Below, piece by piece: positions 17,732 through 26,755 of a stretch of DNA of 64,000 nt (positions are counted from its first letter, which is position 1; each line of letters begins with the position of its first letter). Under the pieces are notes generated by a model. The model was not told the origin of the DNA. It saw nothing but the letters and a program-made list of their open reading frames with translations, and did not search any database. Position numbers and translations under genes: made by a program. This DNA comes from Paenibacillus roseus (GTDB lineage Bacteria; Bacillota; Bacilli; Paenibacillales; Paenibacillaceae), in NCBI RefSeq assembly GCF_016424485.1, contig NZ_JAELUP010000061.1:62001-126000 (forward strand), read 5' to 3'.

Positions 17732-18136
17732 ATGAACCTGGGAAATTGTCCTCGCTGCGGCAAGCTCTATCAGCTTAATGTGCGGAACCTGTGTCCTGAT
17801 TGCATCAAAGAAATTGATAAAGAATATGAGACTTGTGCGGATAAGCTTAGGAAAACCCCGGGATTATCGATTTATGAATTATCCGATGAAACAGGGGTCA
17901 GTACAAAGCAAATTACGAAATTTATTCGCGAAGGCCGCATTTCCATTGTAAATGCTCCTAATATGTCTTACCCTTGCGAGGTATGCGGGACGCTGATTCG
18001 GGAAAACAACATCTGCATGGACTGTCGCCAGCGACTGATCAAGGATGTGAATTCCATTAAAAATCGGAATCAGCACGGGCAGGGTCAAGGGGATAGAGCA
18101 TACAATACATACAAGAGTGGAGAACGGGACTTCTGA
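17732..18136 (+). CDS. yvyF: Flagellar operon protein YvyF
   Basis: Small cytoplasmic protein (134 residues) found at the head of the flgM operon in Bacillus and Paenibacillus. It has an N-terminal Cys4 zinc knuckle (CPRCG, CPDC), a helix-turn-helix-like middle (LSIYELSDETGVSTKQITKF, about 45-64) and a second zinc pair (CEVCG, CMDC). The start ATG has AAAAAGGAGTT just upstream. This pattern matches TIGR03826-type flagellar operon proteins. A regulatory, DNA-binding role is suggested by the fold but not proven. The 17513-17731 stretch before it is AT-rich without a promoter I can define. Confidence 0.88.
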   Translation: MNLGNCPRCGKLYQLNVRNLCPDCIKEIDKEYETCADKLRKTPGLSIYELSDETGVSTKQITKFIREGRISIVNAPNMSYPCEVCGTLIRENNICMDCRQRLIKDVNSIKNRNQHGQGQGDRAYNTYKSGERDF

Positions 18137-18192
18137 GAGTGCGGCTGTAGCCGTTTTCCAGACAATGGAGTACTGATTCGGATCAAGTGCTA

Positions 18193-18220
18193 TAAACTTT
18201 TATAAACACAATGCCGATAT
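18193..18220 (+). promoter_or_regulatory. Sigma-D promoter of flgM operon
   Basis: TAAA (18193-18196), 16-bp spacer, GCCGATAT (18213-18220), a full match to the flagellar sigma consensus, 48 bp before flgM. Confidence 0.88.
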
Positions 18221-18268
18221 TACATCATAGTAATCATCGGCTATTTCTTTTTTGAACGGAGTGAGACT

Positions 18269-18547
18269 ATGAAACTGAATGAAATCGGACGGATTGCAGG
18301 CATACAGAAATATGCGGCCGGCGGCAGAGACAAACAATCGGATCATGCATCATCGATTCGTCGTAAAGACGAAGTGTCGATTTCACCGGAGGCGAAGGAG
18401 TTATTGGAGTCGCAGCGTACTAATCAGGCGGAACGCGCCAACAAGCTGAATGAACTGAAACAATCGGTATCGACGGGCACCTATCACGTGGAAGCAGGCA
18501 AAATCGCGGACAAACTATTGCCTTATTTGAAATTCCCCAAGGAATAG
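18269..18547 (+). CDS. flgM: Anti-sigma-D factor FlgM
   Basis: Binds and inhibits the flagellar sigma factor until the hook is complete. It is 92 residues: an N-terminal MKLNEIGRI segment, a disordered charged middle, and a C-terminal helix pair (VSISPEAKELL, then LKQSVSTGTYHVEAGKIADKLL) that contacts sigma. It is preceded by a sigma-D promoter, which gives autoregulation. flgN starts 15 bp after its stop. Confidence 0.93.
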   Translation: MKLNEIGRIAGIQKYAAGGRDKQSDHASSIRRKDEVSISPEAKELLESQRTNQAERANKLNELKQSVSTGTYHVEAGKIADKLLPYLKFPKE

Positions 18548-18562
18548 ATAGGAGAAGACAAC

Positions 18563-19066
18563 ATGGATGAAGCTGTTCAAGTCATTGTCGATACACTGGA
18601 TGAGCTGAATACCGCGCACCGTCAGCTCATTGCTCTGGGAGTAGAGAAGCGGGATGCGATTCTTGAGAATAACACCGATGCCGTTGCCTCAGCGACGAAT
18701 AGAGAGACCAAGGTCATCTTGAAGACTGCGGAGCTCGACCGGCAGCGGCTGCTGGCCGTGGGCAAGTATCTCGTGAAGCGAGGCATCGCTCCTACGAACT
18801 CTTTTCGCATGACACAGCTCATTCAAATGGTATATAAGGCAGAGGAAAAGCAGTCCTTGCAAGCTGCTTGCGAGCAGTTGTCCGGGACGCTCAAGGAGCT
18901 TCAGGATCTTAACGACTTTAATCAGCAAATGATGAAACTGAATCTGGAATATATTGCACATTCACTGGATATCATTGCAGGGCCGAGCGAAGATGAGGCT
19001 ACCTATCATCGTTCCCTTCAATCTGAAGGTTTTAAGCGGTTTAGCCAGTTTGACGCCAAGGCATAA
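18563..19066 (+). CDS. flgN: Flagellar chaperone FlgN
   Basis: Export chaperone for the hook-filament junction proteins FlgK and FlgL, whose genes follow directly. The 167-residue protein is all alpha-helical, with long amphipathic coiled-coil segments (about 1-60 and 85-135: LQAACEQLSGTLKELQDLN). The GGAGAAG ribosome site precedes the ATG. The family is poorly conserved in sequence, so the call rests on size, helix pattern and position between flgM and flgK. Confidence 0.88.
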   Translation: MDEAVQVIVDTLDELNTAHRQLIALGVEKRDAILENNTDAVASATNRETKVILKTAELDRQRLLAVGKYLVKRGIAPTNSFRMTQLIQMVYKAEEKQSLQAACEQLSGTLKELQDLNDFNQQMMKLNLEYIAHSLDIIAGPSEDEATYHRSLQSEGFKRFSQFDAKA

Positions 19067-19081
19067 GAGAGGTGTGGGCAG

Positions 19082-20632
19082 ATGAGATCGACATTTCATG
19101 GGCTGGAGGTCTCCAGACGGGGGATTTTTACACAGCAGGCAGCGTTGTATACAACCGGACATAATATTTCGAATGCAAGCACAGAGGGCTTCTCACGCCA
19201 GAAGGTAAATATGGTAGCAGCCAGACCGTTGGAAGGCTATGGCTTGATGCGCTCTACAGTACCCGGTCAAATGGGGATGGGGGTAGAGTTCTCCTCCATT
19301 ACGCGAATTCGCGAGAAGTTCCTGGATGACCAATACCGCAATGAGAATAAAGCGCTTGGCAATTATGTCGTTCAGAAGGATACGCTCGAGAAGCTGGAGA
19401 AAATCGTCAGTGAGCCGACAGAAACCGGTTTTAGAACGGTATTAAGCGAATTTTTCAACGCATGGTCGGATCTCAGCAAGACACCGGAGAGCGGGGATAG
19501 CCGCAAGATTGTCCGGGAGCAGGCGTTGGCATTGGCAGATTCCCTCAACCATACCGCCAAGCAGTTGAATGATCTCAAGGCAGATATAGATACCAACATG
19601 AATATTAAAATGCTCGATGTCAATTCCATACTTGGAACGATCAGCCAGCTGAACGTTGAGATTAACCGTGTGGAGGGGCTTGGCGACAATGCCAATGATT
19701 TGCGTGACCAGCGGGATTTGCTTGCTGATCAAATTTCCAAAGTTATCAATATTAATGTAACGGAGCTTGCCAGCGGCTATCAAATTTCGATGGGCGGTGT
19801 GAATTTGGTAGAGGGCGATGCCTTGAATCCGCTGACCATGGAGGGGATTGAAGAGGCGTTTGCCAACGGGGATTTGAATGACGGGGAAATGTACGGTCTC
19901 ATCGTCTCCAGAGACCGTTTTGTTCAAGGCTACATGAATGATTTGGACAAGCTGGCCAATACAATTGCCAATGGCGATTTAGAGATTACACTTCCTAAAG
20001 GCTCGAAACTTCCGCCAGGTGTTGTACTGCCGGGGATTCCTGCGGGGACGAGGGAAATTACCGAGGATATCCAAGTGACTGTAAAAGGTCTTAATGGCTT
20101 GCATCAGCTCGGTTATACGCAATCAGGCCAGCAAGGGGTTCCATTCTTTACGAATGCGAGCGGGGGGACGGACGGAATATCGGCTCTTTCATTTACAGTT
20201 AATCAAGCGATCAAAGATGATGCTTTCCAAATTGCCACTGCGATGAAAGTAACGGTAGACGAAAATGGCGTTGAGAGACCGGTCATCGGCAATAATGGTC
20301 TGGCTGTATTATTCTCGCAAGCAAGAGACGCCAAATTTAATTTTGGTACAGATGCTGTTAAAGACGCGAACACACTCAGTTCCTTTTTCAGTTCAGTAGT
20401 CGGCCAATTAGGGGTGCAGACGAAGGAAGCAACGCGCCAGACAAGCAACGCCCAGTCTTTGGTGGACCAGGTGGATGGACGCAGACAATCCGTAAGCGGC
20501 GTATCGCTGGATGAAGAAATGTCCAATCTGATCAAATTCCAGCATGCCTATAATGCGGCTGCACGTAATATGACGACGATTGACGAGATGCTTGACCGGA
20601 TTATTAACGGTATGGGCGTCGTCGGACGCTAA
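19082..20632 (+). CDS. flgK: Flagellar hook-associated protein 1 (hook-filament junction)
   Basis: Forms the first junction layer between hook and filament outside the cell. It is 516 residues, normal length. The N-terminus has the conserved flagellar rod/hook segment (GLEVSRRGIFTQQAALYTTG, then HNISNASTEGFSRQ). The C-terminus has the matching helix (VSLDEEMSNLIKFQHAYNAA, then ARNMTTIDEMLDRIINGMG) that polymerises with it. No cleavable signal is present; export is through the flagellar type III apparatus with FlgN. flgL follows after 21 bp. Confidence 0.96.
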   Translation: MRSTFHGLEVSRRGIFTQQAALYTTGHNISNASTEGFSRQKVNMVAARPLEGYGLMRSTVPGQMGMGVEFSSITRIREKFLDDQYRNENKALGNYVVQKDTLEKLEKIVSEPTETGFRTVLSEFFNAWSDLSKTPESGDSRKIVREQALALADSLNHTAKQLNDLKADIDTNMNIKMLDVNSILGTISQLNVEINRVEGLGDNANDLRDQRDLLADQISKVININVTELASGYQISMGGVNLVEGDALNPLTMEGIEEAFANGDLNDGEMYGLIVSRDRFVQGYMNDLDKLANTIANGDLEITLPKGSKLPPGVVLPGIPAGTREITEDIQVTVKGLNGLHQLGYTQSGQQGVPFFTNASGGTDGISALSFTVNQAIKDDAFQIATAMKVTVDENGVERPVIGNNGLAVLFSQARDAKFNFGTDAVKDANTLSSFFSSVVGQLGVQTKEATRQTSNAQSLVDQVDGRRQSVSGVSLDEEMSNLIKFQHAYNAAARNMTTIDEMLDRIINGMGVVGR

Positions 20633-20653
20633 AAAGAAGGCAGGGGATAAACT

Positions 20654-21592
20654 ATGGCAATCCGTGTAACCCAATCCATGCTTAACAACCAGCTGCTGCG
20701 CAACGTCTCCAGCAACTTGAACAAGATGAATACCTTGCAGAACCAACTGTCCACAGGCAAAAAAATCAATGCGCCTTCCGATGATCCAGTAGGCTTGACG
20801 TTTGCGATGCGCTATCGCAATGAATTGTCTTCAAATAGCCAATATATTAGCAATGTGGACTCGGCGCTTTCTTTTATTAATTATACGGACACGGCATTGG
20901 GCCAGATCGGAGATGTCGCCCAGCGCGCGCGTGAGCTTATGGTGCAAGGCTCAAATACTCAGCCGGATACGGCTTATAGCGCGATTAGACTGGAGTTGAG
21001 TGAACTCTACAATCAGCTTGCAGAAATCGGAAATAGCAAATTTAATGGAAAATATGCCTTTAATGGCGAGCAAACGACTGCACAGCCCTATCCTAAATTG
21101 AGTATGGATGACACTTCAACCGAGGCCAAGGCTTACGAAGTTACAACCGACCTGGGGCAAGTGAGACTGGAACTGTCCCCAAGTATGACGCTTGCGGTGA
21201 ACGTTCCTGGGAGTGAGATATTCGGGGAAGCCGTTACACCTGCTAATGAAACGGATAATGATAATCTGTTTTATGTACTGAAACAGGCATGTGATGCTTT
21301 GGATTCAGGTCGTCCCGAGCAAGTTTCCGGACTGCTTGCAAAGCTGGATTCCAGAATCAATACAATTCTTGAGAAACGCTCGGAAATTGGTGCCCGGATG
21401 AATCGGGTTGAATTGATCCAGGGACGGTTGGGTGATATTGAGCAAAACCTGACTGAGCTTCAGTCCAAGACAGAGGATGCCGATATGGCATACGTCATTA
21501 CCAATTTGCAGATGGAAGAGAATGTTTACCAAGCATCCTTGTCTACAGGAGCGCGATTGATTCAGCCAAGTCTTATTGATTTTCTGAGATAA
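20654..21592 (+). CDS. flgL: Flagellar hook-associated protein 3 (hook-filament junction)
   Basis: Second junction protein on which the filament is built; 312 residues. Flagellin-like N-terminal (RVTQSMLNNQLLRNVSSNLN; LSTGKKINAPSDDPVGLTFA) and C-terminal (TELQSKTEDADMAYVITNLQ; QASLSTGARLIQPSLIDFL) helices flank a variable middle. AAGGCAGGGG precedes the ATG. It belongs to the flgM-flgN-flgK-flgL-yviE run. Confidence 0.95.
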   Translation: MAIRVTQSMLNNQLLRNVSSNLNKMNTLQNQLSTGKKINAPSDDPVGLTFAMRYRNELSSNSQYISNVDSALSFINYTDTALGQIGDVAQRARELMVQGSNTQPDTAYSAIRLELSELYNQLAEIGNSKFNGKYAFNGEQTTAQPYPKLSMDDTSTEAKAYEVTTDLGQVRLELSPSMTLAVNVPGSEIFGEAVTPANETDNDNLFYVLKQACDALDSGRPEQVSGLLAKLDSRINTILEKRSEIGARMNRVELIQGRLGDIEQNLTELQSKTEDADMAYVITNLQMEENVYQASLSTGARLIQPSLIDFLR

Positions 21593-21606
21593 GGGCGGCA
21601 TGAATC

Positions 21607-22164
21607 ATGACCATACCCCAGATTCAAATTAGACAGCAATATGGGCAAATCGGGATTCATGCTGAACGAGGGCAGCAGGAAATCGAACAGCCAAGACCCG
21701 AGATAAGCATGGTCCAGCATCGTGCCCAAATGAATATTTCCCGCAGCGAAGGATATTTGGAAATTAATCAGGAGCGGGCTTGGGACGCGCTGGCGCTTGG
21801 AAACAATCTGGAGACGATGAAGAAAATCTATTCCATGGCGCCAGAGATTGCGATGCGCGGTATTGCCCGGCGTGTAGAGGAGGGCAAACAACTCGCTAAT
21901 CTGCTGTATAAGGGAAATGCCATCGCAGATATCGCTAAAGGATGGCGCCAGCGTTTCCCGGAGTTTGATTTTCGCGGTCCTGCCTCCGGGTTGAATGTTG
22001 ATTTGTACTATACGCCTTCTGAGCTATCAATTGATACTGAGGTGGGCAGTATAGAATATGATGTGCGGACCAATGCTCCAATTCTTCAATACGAAACAGG
22101 GAAATTGGATATTTATATGAAGCAATGGCCCAACATCGAGATAACAGTAGATATGAGTGTTTAA
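21607..22164 (+). CDS. yviE: YviE-like flagellar-cluster protein (DUF6470)
   Basis: Cytoplasmic protein of 185 residues, 14 bp after flgL. It starts with a polar, beta-prone segment (IPQIQIRQQYGQIGIHAERG) and has a helical middle with EIAMRGIARRVEEGKQLANL, then a beta-rich tail that repeats VDLYYTPSELSIDTEVG-like strands. This matches the shape and position of B. subtilis YviE, between flgL and fliW. Its role is not known. It is followed by a 206-bp gap (22165-22370) in which I find only the fliW ribosome site. Confidence 0.82.
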   Translation: MTIPQIQIRQQYGQIGIHAERGQQEIEQPRPEISMVQHRAQMNISRSEGYLEINQERAWDALALGNNLETMKKIYSMAPEIAMRGIARRVEEGKQLANLLYKGNAIADIAKGWRQRFPEFDFRGPASGLNVDLYYTPSELSIDTEVGSIEYDVRTNAPILQYETGKLDIYMKQWPNIEITVDMSV

Positions 22165-22370
22165 TTTATTATAATTATAGGCCCCTTGCATGGAGACGTT
22201 ATCTTTGTGCATAGAGGTCTATATTTTTAAATCGTGTTTTAGAGCGATCGGAAGCAGCCTCTGCCACGCAGCGTTCTCTCCCCCTGGAGGTCCAGCCACG
22301 AAATGACAATGCGATGGTCAGAACATATTAAGTCATTCAACACATACAGTTTGTGAAGGAGGAATAACGA

Positions 22371-22823
22371 ATGAAAACAGAAAGGCTTGAAGAAGTTGAA
22401 ATCCCTCGGGAGTCTATCCTGCGGTTTGAACTCGGGTTGCCGGGCTTTGAGAATCTTCGGAGCTTCGCTTTGATTCAAATGGCGGAAGATTCTGACATCA
22501 GGACCCTGCAGTCATTGGAGGAAAGCCATATTTCCTTTTTAGTCAGTTCACCCTTTATATTTCATCCCCAATACGAATTTGACTTGCCTGAGCCCGTTCA
22601 AGAGGAACTGGAATTGAATGGGGAGGAAGATCTGGAGATTTTGGCCATTCTGAACGTACCTGGAGATATTTCCAAAGCAACGATTAATTTGCTGGCTCCT
22701 CTGATAGTCAATAAGAACAATGGCAAAGCAAAGCAATATATTCTTCGTTCAAATGAATACAGCCCGCGGCATCCCATTATGAAGCCTGACCAGATTGCCA
22801 CTAACATTGGAGGAGGCGAATAA
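22371..22823 (+). CDS. fliW: Flagellar assembly factor FliW (CsrA antagonist)
   Basis: Binds either flagellin or CsrA. When flagellin is exported, free FliW sequesters CsrA and hag translation proceeds. It is 150 residues with the FliW beta-barrel motifs: [16 protein letters not shown] (about 22-37), [18 protein letters not shown], and [18 protein letters not shown] (about 103-120). AAGGAGG stands 9 bp before the ATG. csrA starts 2 bp after its stop, so the two partners should be made in fixed ratio. Confidence 0.96.
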   Translation: MKTERLEEVEIPRESILRFELGLPGFENLRSFALIQMAEDSDIRTLQSLEESHISFLVSSPFIFHPQYEFDLPEPVQEELELNGEEDLEILAILNVPGDISKATINLLAPLIVNKNNGKAKQYILRSNEYSPRHPIMKPDQIATNIGGGE

Positions 22824-22825
22824 CC

Positions 22826-23080
22826 ATGCTTGTACTTTCCAGAAAAGCTGATGAATCCATTATGATTGGTGAACAAATAGAGGTTGTTGTCCTGGGGATG
22901 GAAGGTGATGTAGTCAAGCTTGGTATTCGTGCCCCAAAACAGGTTGATATCTACCGGAAAGAATTGTACGTCGCCATCCAGGCGTCCAATAGGGAAGCCG
23001 TACAAAGACAACCGGCAATCGGGCAACTGACCGGATTGTTAAAAAAACAGCCCGCTGCAGAAAATATTGAAAAAAAATAA
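22826..23080 (+). CDS. csrA: Carbon storage regulator / translational repressor CsrA
   Basis: RNA-binding dimer that blocks hag translation at GGA motifs. The 84-residue protein carries the whole CsrA fold: [20 protein letters not shown], the RNA-contact loop GIRAPKQV with Arg44 preceded by LGI, and [13 protein letters not shown]. The C-terminal tail (about 20 residues, [18 protein letters not shown]) is longer than in B. subtilis (74 residues). It is coupled to fliW and sits directly upstream of its target hag. Confidence 0.97.
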   Translation: MLVLSRKADESIMIGEQIEVVVLGMEGDVVKLGIRAPKQVDIYRKELYVAIQASNREAVQRQPAIGQLTGLLKKQPAAENIEKK

Positions 23081-23100
23081 TCAATTTCATACAAATGCTA

Positions 23101-23127
23101 TAAAGTTATTTGAATCCGTGTCGATAT
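23101..23127 (+). promoter_or_regulatory. Sigma-D promoter of hag
   Basis: TAAA (23101-23104), 15-bp spacer, GTCGATAT (23120-23127); seven of eight -10 positions match the flagellar sigma consensus, with the ideal spacer. Confidence 0.88.
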
Positions 23128-23140
23128 ATTAATTAAGCGT

Positions 23141-23166
23141 GATAATAGTGCGGCCGACCTATTATC
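23141..23166 (+). promoter_or_regulatory. 5' stem-loop in hag mRNA leader
   Basis: GATAATAG (23141-23148) pairs perfectly with CTATTATC (23159-23166) around a 10-nt loop, near the expected 5' end of the hag transcript. It may stabilise the mRNA or present a binding surface. Inference. Confidence 0.55.
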
Positions 23167-23171
23167 GCAGC

Positions 23172-23187
23172 TCCGCAAGGATGCGGA
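23172..23187 (+). promoter_or_regulatory. CsrA-binding hairpin in hag leader
   Basis: TCCGC/GCGGA stem (23172-23176, 23183-23187) displays AAGGAT in a 6-nt loop, the classical ANGGA-in-loop CsrA site. A second GGA lies in the Shine-Dalgarno AAGGAGGAAA (about 23198-23207), 20 bp downstream, which matches the two-site arrangement known for B. subtilis hag. Confidence 0.75.
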
Positions 23188-23213
23188 AACATATTTCAAG
23201 GAGGAAATTTAAT

Positions 23214-24269
23214 ATGCGTATTAATCACAACATTGCTGCTTTGAACACTCATCGTCAACTGGGTAACAACACTGCTGGAGCTTCCAAAAACCTGGAGAAA
23301 TTGTCTTCCGGTCTTCGCATCAACCGTGCTGGTGACGATGCTGCTGGTCTGGCAATTTCCGAAAAAATGCGTGGCCAAATCCGTGGTCTGGACATGGCTG
23401 CTAAGAACGCTCAAGACGGTATTTCCCTGATCCAGACTGCTGAGGGCGCCCTGACTGAAACTCATAGCATTCTGCAGCGTATGCGTGAACTCGCTGTTCA
23501 AGCTGCTTCTGATACGAATGAAGGCGTTGACCGTGAGAAGCTGCAAGCTGAGGTTAACGAATTGGCTAAAGAAATTACTCGTATCTCTACGGATACCGAG
23601 TTCAACAACCAAAAAGTATTGGATGGATCTTTTAAGGAAAAGATTTTCCACATTGGAGCAAATGCAGGTCAGAACATTAAACTAAGCATCGACAACATGA
23701 GCTCTGATTCGCTGAAAGTTGGTCAAAACCTTAAAGCAGATGGAAACGATTTGAAAGATTCAGCTGGTTCGGTTGTAGGCACATGGCAAGCTGCGCAAGC
23801 TGCAACTCCAGCAGTACCCGAAGTCCCTGAATCTGCTCCAGGTGCTGGTGATGGCACGCCGGCAGTACCAGCTCAGGAGGCTAAAGCCGCTGGTTACTAT
23901 GATACTGATGGTAAACTGGTCTTAGCCGCAGATGCTGCATTGGCTGCTGATTCTGAAGTGACTCTTGGAGTTGATATTTCCTCCCAAAGCACTGCAGATG
24001 CTGCAATTACAACTATCAATGATGCATTAAATACGGTTTCCGAAGAGCGCTCCAAACTGGGTGCTAACCAAAATCGTCTTGAGCACACAATTAATAACCT
24101 GGGTACAACTTCTGAGAACTTGTCTGCTGCTGAGTCTCGTATCCGTGACGTAGACATGGCTAAAGAAATGATGGATTTCACGAAAAACAACATTCTTACA
24201 CAAGCAGCTCAAGCTATGTTGGCTCAAGCGAATCAACAACCACAAGGCGTACTGCAATTGCTTCGTTAA
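23214..24269 (+). CDS. hag: Flagellin
   Basis: Filament subunit exported through the flagellar apparatus, 351 residues. The ATG at 23214 has AAGGAGG nine bases upstream; an in-frame GTG at 23139 lies in the leader and is rejected. The N-terminal D0/D1 ([17 protein letters not shown] to about residue 165, with [20 protein letters not shown]) and C-terminal D1/D0 (about 265-351, ending PQGVLQLLR) are highly conserved. The middle, about residues 185-260, is a variable Ala/Pro/Glu-rich insert ([20 protein letters not shown]), probably the surface-exposed region. Translation is likely controlled by CsrA through the leader hairpin, transcription by sigma-D. Confidence 0.98.
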   Translation: MRINHNIAALNTHRQLGNNTAGASKNLEKLSSGLRINRAGDDAAGLAISEKMRGQIRGLDMAAKNAQDGISLIQTAEGALTETHSILQRMRELAVQAASDTNEGVDREKLQAEVNELAKEITRISTDTEFNNQKVLDGSFKEKIFHIGANAGQNIKLSIDNMSSDSLKVGQNLKADGNDLKDSAGSVVGTWQAAQAATPAVPEVPESAPGAGDGTPAVPAQEAKAAGYYDTDGKLVLAADAALAADSEVTLGVDISSQSTADAAITTINDALNTVSEERSKLGANQNRLEHTINNLGTTSENLSAAESRIRDVDMAKEMMDFTKNNILTQAAQAMLAQANQQPQGVLQLLR

Positions 24270-24279
24270 TAACTTTACC

Positions 24280-24317
24280 AAGGTTTCCGGTAGCTACCGG
24301 AAACCTTTTTCTTTTTG
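24280..24317 (+). terminator. Intrinsic terminator of hag
   Basis: AAGGTTTCCGGTA (24280-24292) with its perfect complement at 24295-24307, then TTTCTTTTTG. Confidence 0.94.
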
Positions 24318-24394
24318 CATCAAATAGAAAAACCTGAAGCCAAACGCATTTTAATAACTTTTTACATAAGTGCTTTAAAATCTGAGGCTGAAAC

Positions 24395-24422
24395 TAATAC
24401 AACAGCCGCTGCCAACCGATAT
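24395..24422 (+). promoter_or_regulatory. Weak sigma-D-like promoter upstream of flaG-fliD
   Basis: TAAT (24395-24398), 16-bp spacer, ACCGATAT (24415-24422): one -35 and one -10 mismatch from consensus. Its place after the hag terminator and before flaG supports it. Confidence 0.45.
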
Positions 24423-24458
24423 ATACATCAATAGTTATTATTTGTGAGAGTAGGTGCA

Positions 24459-24839
24459 ATGATGAATCTGCAAATTTCTTTTTCTGGCAGCACAACTTCT
24501 GTTACAGGCAGTTATCCTCAATTAGCCAAGTTAGGGGTAGAAACAAAGCAGCAGTCGTCAAATTCTGTGAAGGATAGCGAGCAACCGGAGTCGAACAGTA
24601 CTCAGCTATCTATGGGAGAAGAACAGTTGGTCCGCTCTATTGATCGGGCAATTAAGGCGCTGCAAGGACCTGAGACGGCAGTTGAAATCAGTGTCCATGA
24701 GAAAACTCGGGCATTTATGGTGAAAGTGCTTAATAAGGAAACAGGAGAAGTTATTCGAGAGATCCCTCCAGAGAAAACATTGGAGCTTGTTGCCAAGATG
24801 ATGGAGTTTGCAGGTCTCATCATTGATGAACGAAGATAG
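24459..24839 (+). CDS. flaG: FlaG family flagellar protein
   Basis: Protein of about 126 residues. The N-terminal half is Ser/Gln-rich and low in order; the C-terminal half (about 60-126) is the FlaG domain, with VEISVHEKTRAFMVKVLN and GEVIREIPPEKTLELVAKMM. In other bacteria FlaG influences filament length. Two adjacent ATGs (24459, 24462) follow AGGTG; an in-frame GTG at 24444 is less likely. fliD starts 12 bp after the stop. Confidence 0.9.
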   Translation: MMNLQISFSGSTTSVTGSYPQLAKLGVETKQQSSNSVKDSEQPESNSTQLSMGEEQLVRSIDRAIKALQGPETAVEISVHEKTRAFMVKVLNKETGEVIREIPPEKTLELVAKMMEFAGLIIDERR

Positions 24840-24851
24840 GAGGATGGAAAA

Positions 24852-26339
24852 ATGAGAGTATCAGGTTTAGCATCACAAATGGATATCGATGATATCGTAA
24901 AAAAAATGATGGCGTCAAAACGCGCTCCGCTTGATAAACTGAACCAAAACAGACAGCTTATTGAGTGGCGCAGAGATAGCTACCGGGAAATTAATAGTGC
25001 TTTGGCAGATTTCAGGTACAACAAGTTGGACAAGCTTAGATTTTCATCTGCAACGAATGTGTACAGTTCTACGGTAACCGGGAATAAAACGGCCGTTTCG
25101 GCAAAGGCTACATCAGTAGCCAATCAAGTAACGATGACAGTAGAAGTAAATCGACTGGCCACCCAAACGACCTTGTCATCTGCTACACTTGACGATTCAA
25201 CGACGACGAAAACAAAACTAGGTGAACTAGGCACAGGAGATACTTTTACACTCGAGGTTTCCCGCGGTTCATCGACAGAGGCGCAAAAATTCACATTTTC
25301 CAAGGATGATACAATTCAAACCGTCTTAAATAAAATTAACGGTAATCCGGATGCCAATGTTCAGGCTTCATTTGATGAAGCATCAAAAAAGTTTATTATT
25401 AAATCAAAAGAGTATGGAAATAGTGAAATCTCTTTTGAAGGGTCTTTGCTTACAGATGCTTTTAAAATTGAAAATCCTTCAGACAGTGGTGAAGGCGGAC
25501 CATTACAGTTAGGTGCGACAGCCTTAGTAAAGATTAATGGCAAAGAATACACATTAGATAGTAATCAATTGACTATTAATGGTGTAGAACTCACTTTCCT
25601 GGAGAAAACAGGTGACAAGGATGCTGTTATAACCACGACAACAGATAGTACGAATCTGATAGGCACTATTAAGTCTTTTGTTGAAAATTATAATAGTTTA
25701 ATTGGATATCTTAATTCTAAAACTAGTGAGCAAAAATATAAGGATTTCCCCCCACTTACTGCTGAGCAAAAAGAGAAGATGAAAGAGGATGAAATTAAAC
25801 AGTGGGAAGCCAAGGCTAAAAGCGGTATTGTGAAAAATGACGATATCGTAAAGGATACCCTTTTTCAAATGAGAAGCTTGTTATGGGGTGCTTCAACTAA
25901 GCTAGGGGACAAGACACTAGATTTATCATCAATTGGTATTACTACAGGCGGGTATACAGAGAATGGTAAACTCTATATTGACGAAGAAAAACTGCAAGAG
26001 GCCATTGCCCAACATCCCAATGAGGTAGTTGCTATATTTAGTGGTAATGGTGAACAAGAAGGTGTTTTTCAAAAGATGCACGCCCAACTCATGACTCCGC
26101 TAACGAACCTTTCACAAAGGGCAGGCACATCGAGATATAGCGCGGATGTCTCTCTGAGTCTTAATGAGCAGAGTACTATGGGAAAAGAATTATTCAGTTT
26201 AAAAACAAGAATATCTGAGCTTACTAAGCGACTTGCAGTTACTGAAAACAATCTCTACAAACAATTCACCGCCATGGAAAAAGCCATTAACAAATTGAAC
26301 ATGCAATCCGCGAGCCTGGCAAACTTTGCGGGACAATAG
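24852..26339 (+). CDS. fliD: Flagellar filament cap protein FliD (HAP2)
   Basis: Caps the growing filament and helps flagellin insertion. It has 495 residues: an N-terminal domain (MRVSGLASQMDIDDIVKKMM, then LIEWRRDSYREIN) and a C-terminal coiled coil (LFSLKTRISELTKRLAVTEN, then LYKQFTAMEKAINKLNMQSA). Coding base composition in the middle is AT-richer than in flanking genes, as usual for exposed flagellar regions. AGGAGG precedes the ATG. fliS follows after 14 bp. Confidence 0.95.
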   Translation: MRVSGLASQMDIDDIVKKMMASKRAPLDKLNQNRQLIEWRRDSYREINSALADFRYNKLDKLRFSSATNVYSSTVTGNKTAVSAKATSVANQVTMTVEVNRLATQTTLSSATLDDSTTTKTKLGELGTGDTFTLEVSRGSSTEAQKFTFSKDDTIQTVLNKINGNPDANVQASFDEASKKFIIKSKEYGNSEISFEGSLLTDAFKIENPSDSGEGGPLQLGATALVKINGKEYTLDSNQLTINGVELTFLEKTGDKDAVITTTTDSTNLIGTIKSFVENYNSLIGYLNSKTSEQKYKDFPPLTAEQKEKMKEDEIKQWEAKAKSGIVKNDDIVKDTLFQMRSLLWGASTKLGDKTLDLSSIGITTGGYTENGKLYIDEEKLQEAIAQHPNEVVAIFSGNGEQEGVFQKMHAQLMTPLTNLSQRAGTSRYSADVSLSLNEQSTMGKELFSLKTRISELTKRLAVTENNLYKQFTAMEKAINKLNMQSASLANFAGQ

Positions 26340-26353
26340 GAGGGCCATTATCG

Positions 26354-26755
26354 ATGATCACATCTCCTTATGATAAATACAGACAATCGTCCGTACAGAC
26401 ATCGACACCGGGTCAACTTCTGCTTATGCTGTATGATGGAGCGATTCGTTTTGTACGTGGAGGGATTGGGGCCATTACCGACCAGGATTACCAAAAAGCC
26501 AATACTCTGCTTGGCAAAGCCCAGTCAATCATCAGTGAGCTTAGAATTACGCTGGACTACTCCTATGAGATTTCCCAGCAGTTGTCCAGTCTCTATGAAT
26601 ATATGAATCACCTTTTAATTCAGGCAAACGTGAAAAAAGAAACGGGTCCGGCTGAGGAAGTGTTGGGCTACCTTATCGATCTTCGGGAAAGTTTTGCGCA
26701 AGCCGCCAAGTCCGCCGGGAATGTGACGCAGGATAGTGTTCATGCAAATGGATAA
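26354..26755 (+). CDS. fliS: Flagellin export chaperone FliS
   Basis: Binds the C-terminus of unexported flagellin and prevents its polymerisation in the cytoplasm. It is 133 residues, a four-helix bundle with YRQSSVQTSTPGQLLLMLYD (about 9-28) and GAIRFVRGGIGAITDQDYQK. The stop overlaps the fliT start region, so translation of the two is likely coupled. Confidence 0.95.
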   Translation: MITSPYDKYRQSSVQTSTPGQLLLMLYDGAIRFVRGGIGAITDQDYQKANTLLGKAQSIISELRITLDYSYEISQQLSSLYEYMNHLLIQANVKKETGPAEEVLGYLIDLRESFAQAAKSAGNVTQDSVHANG

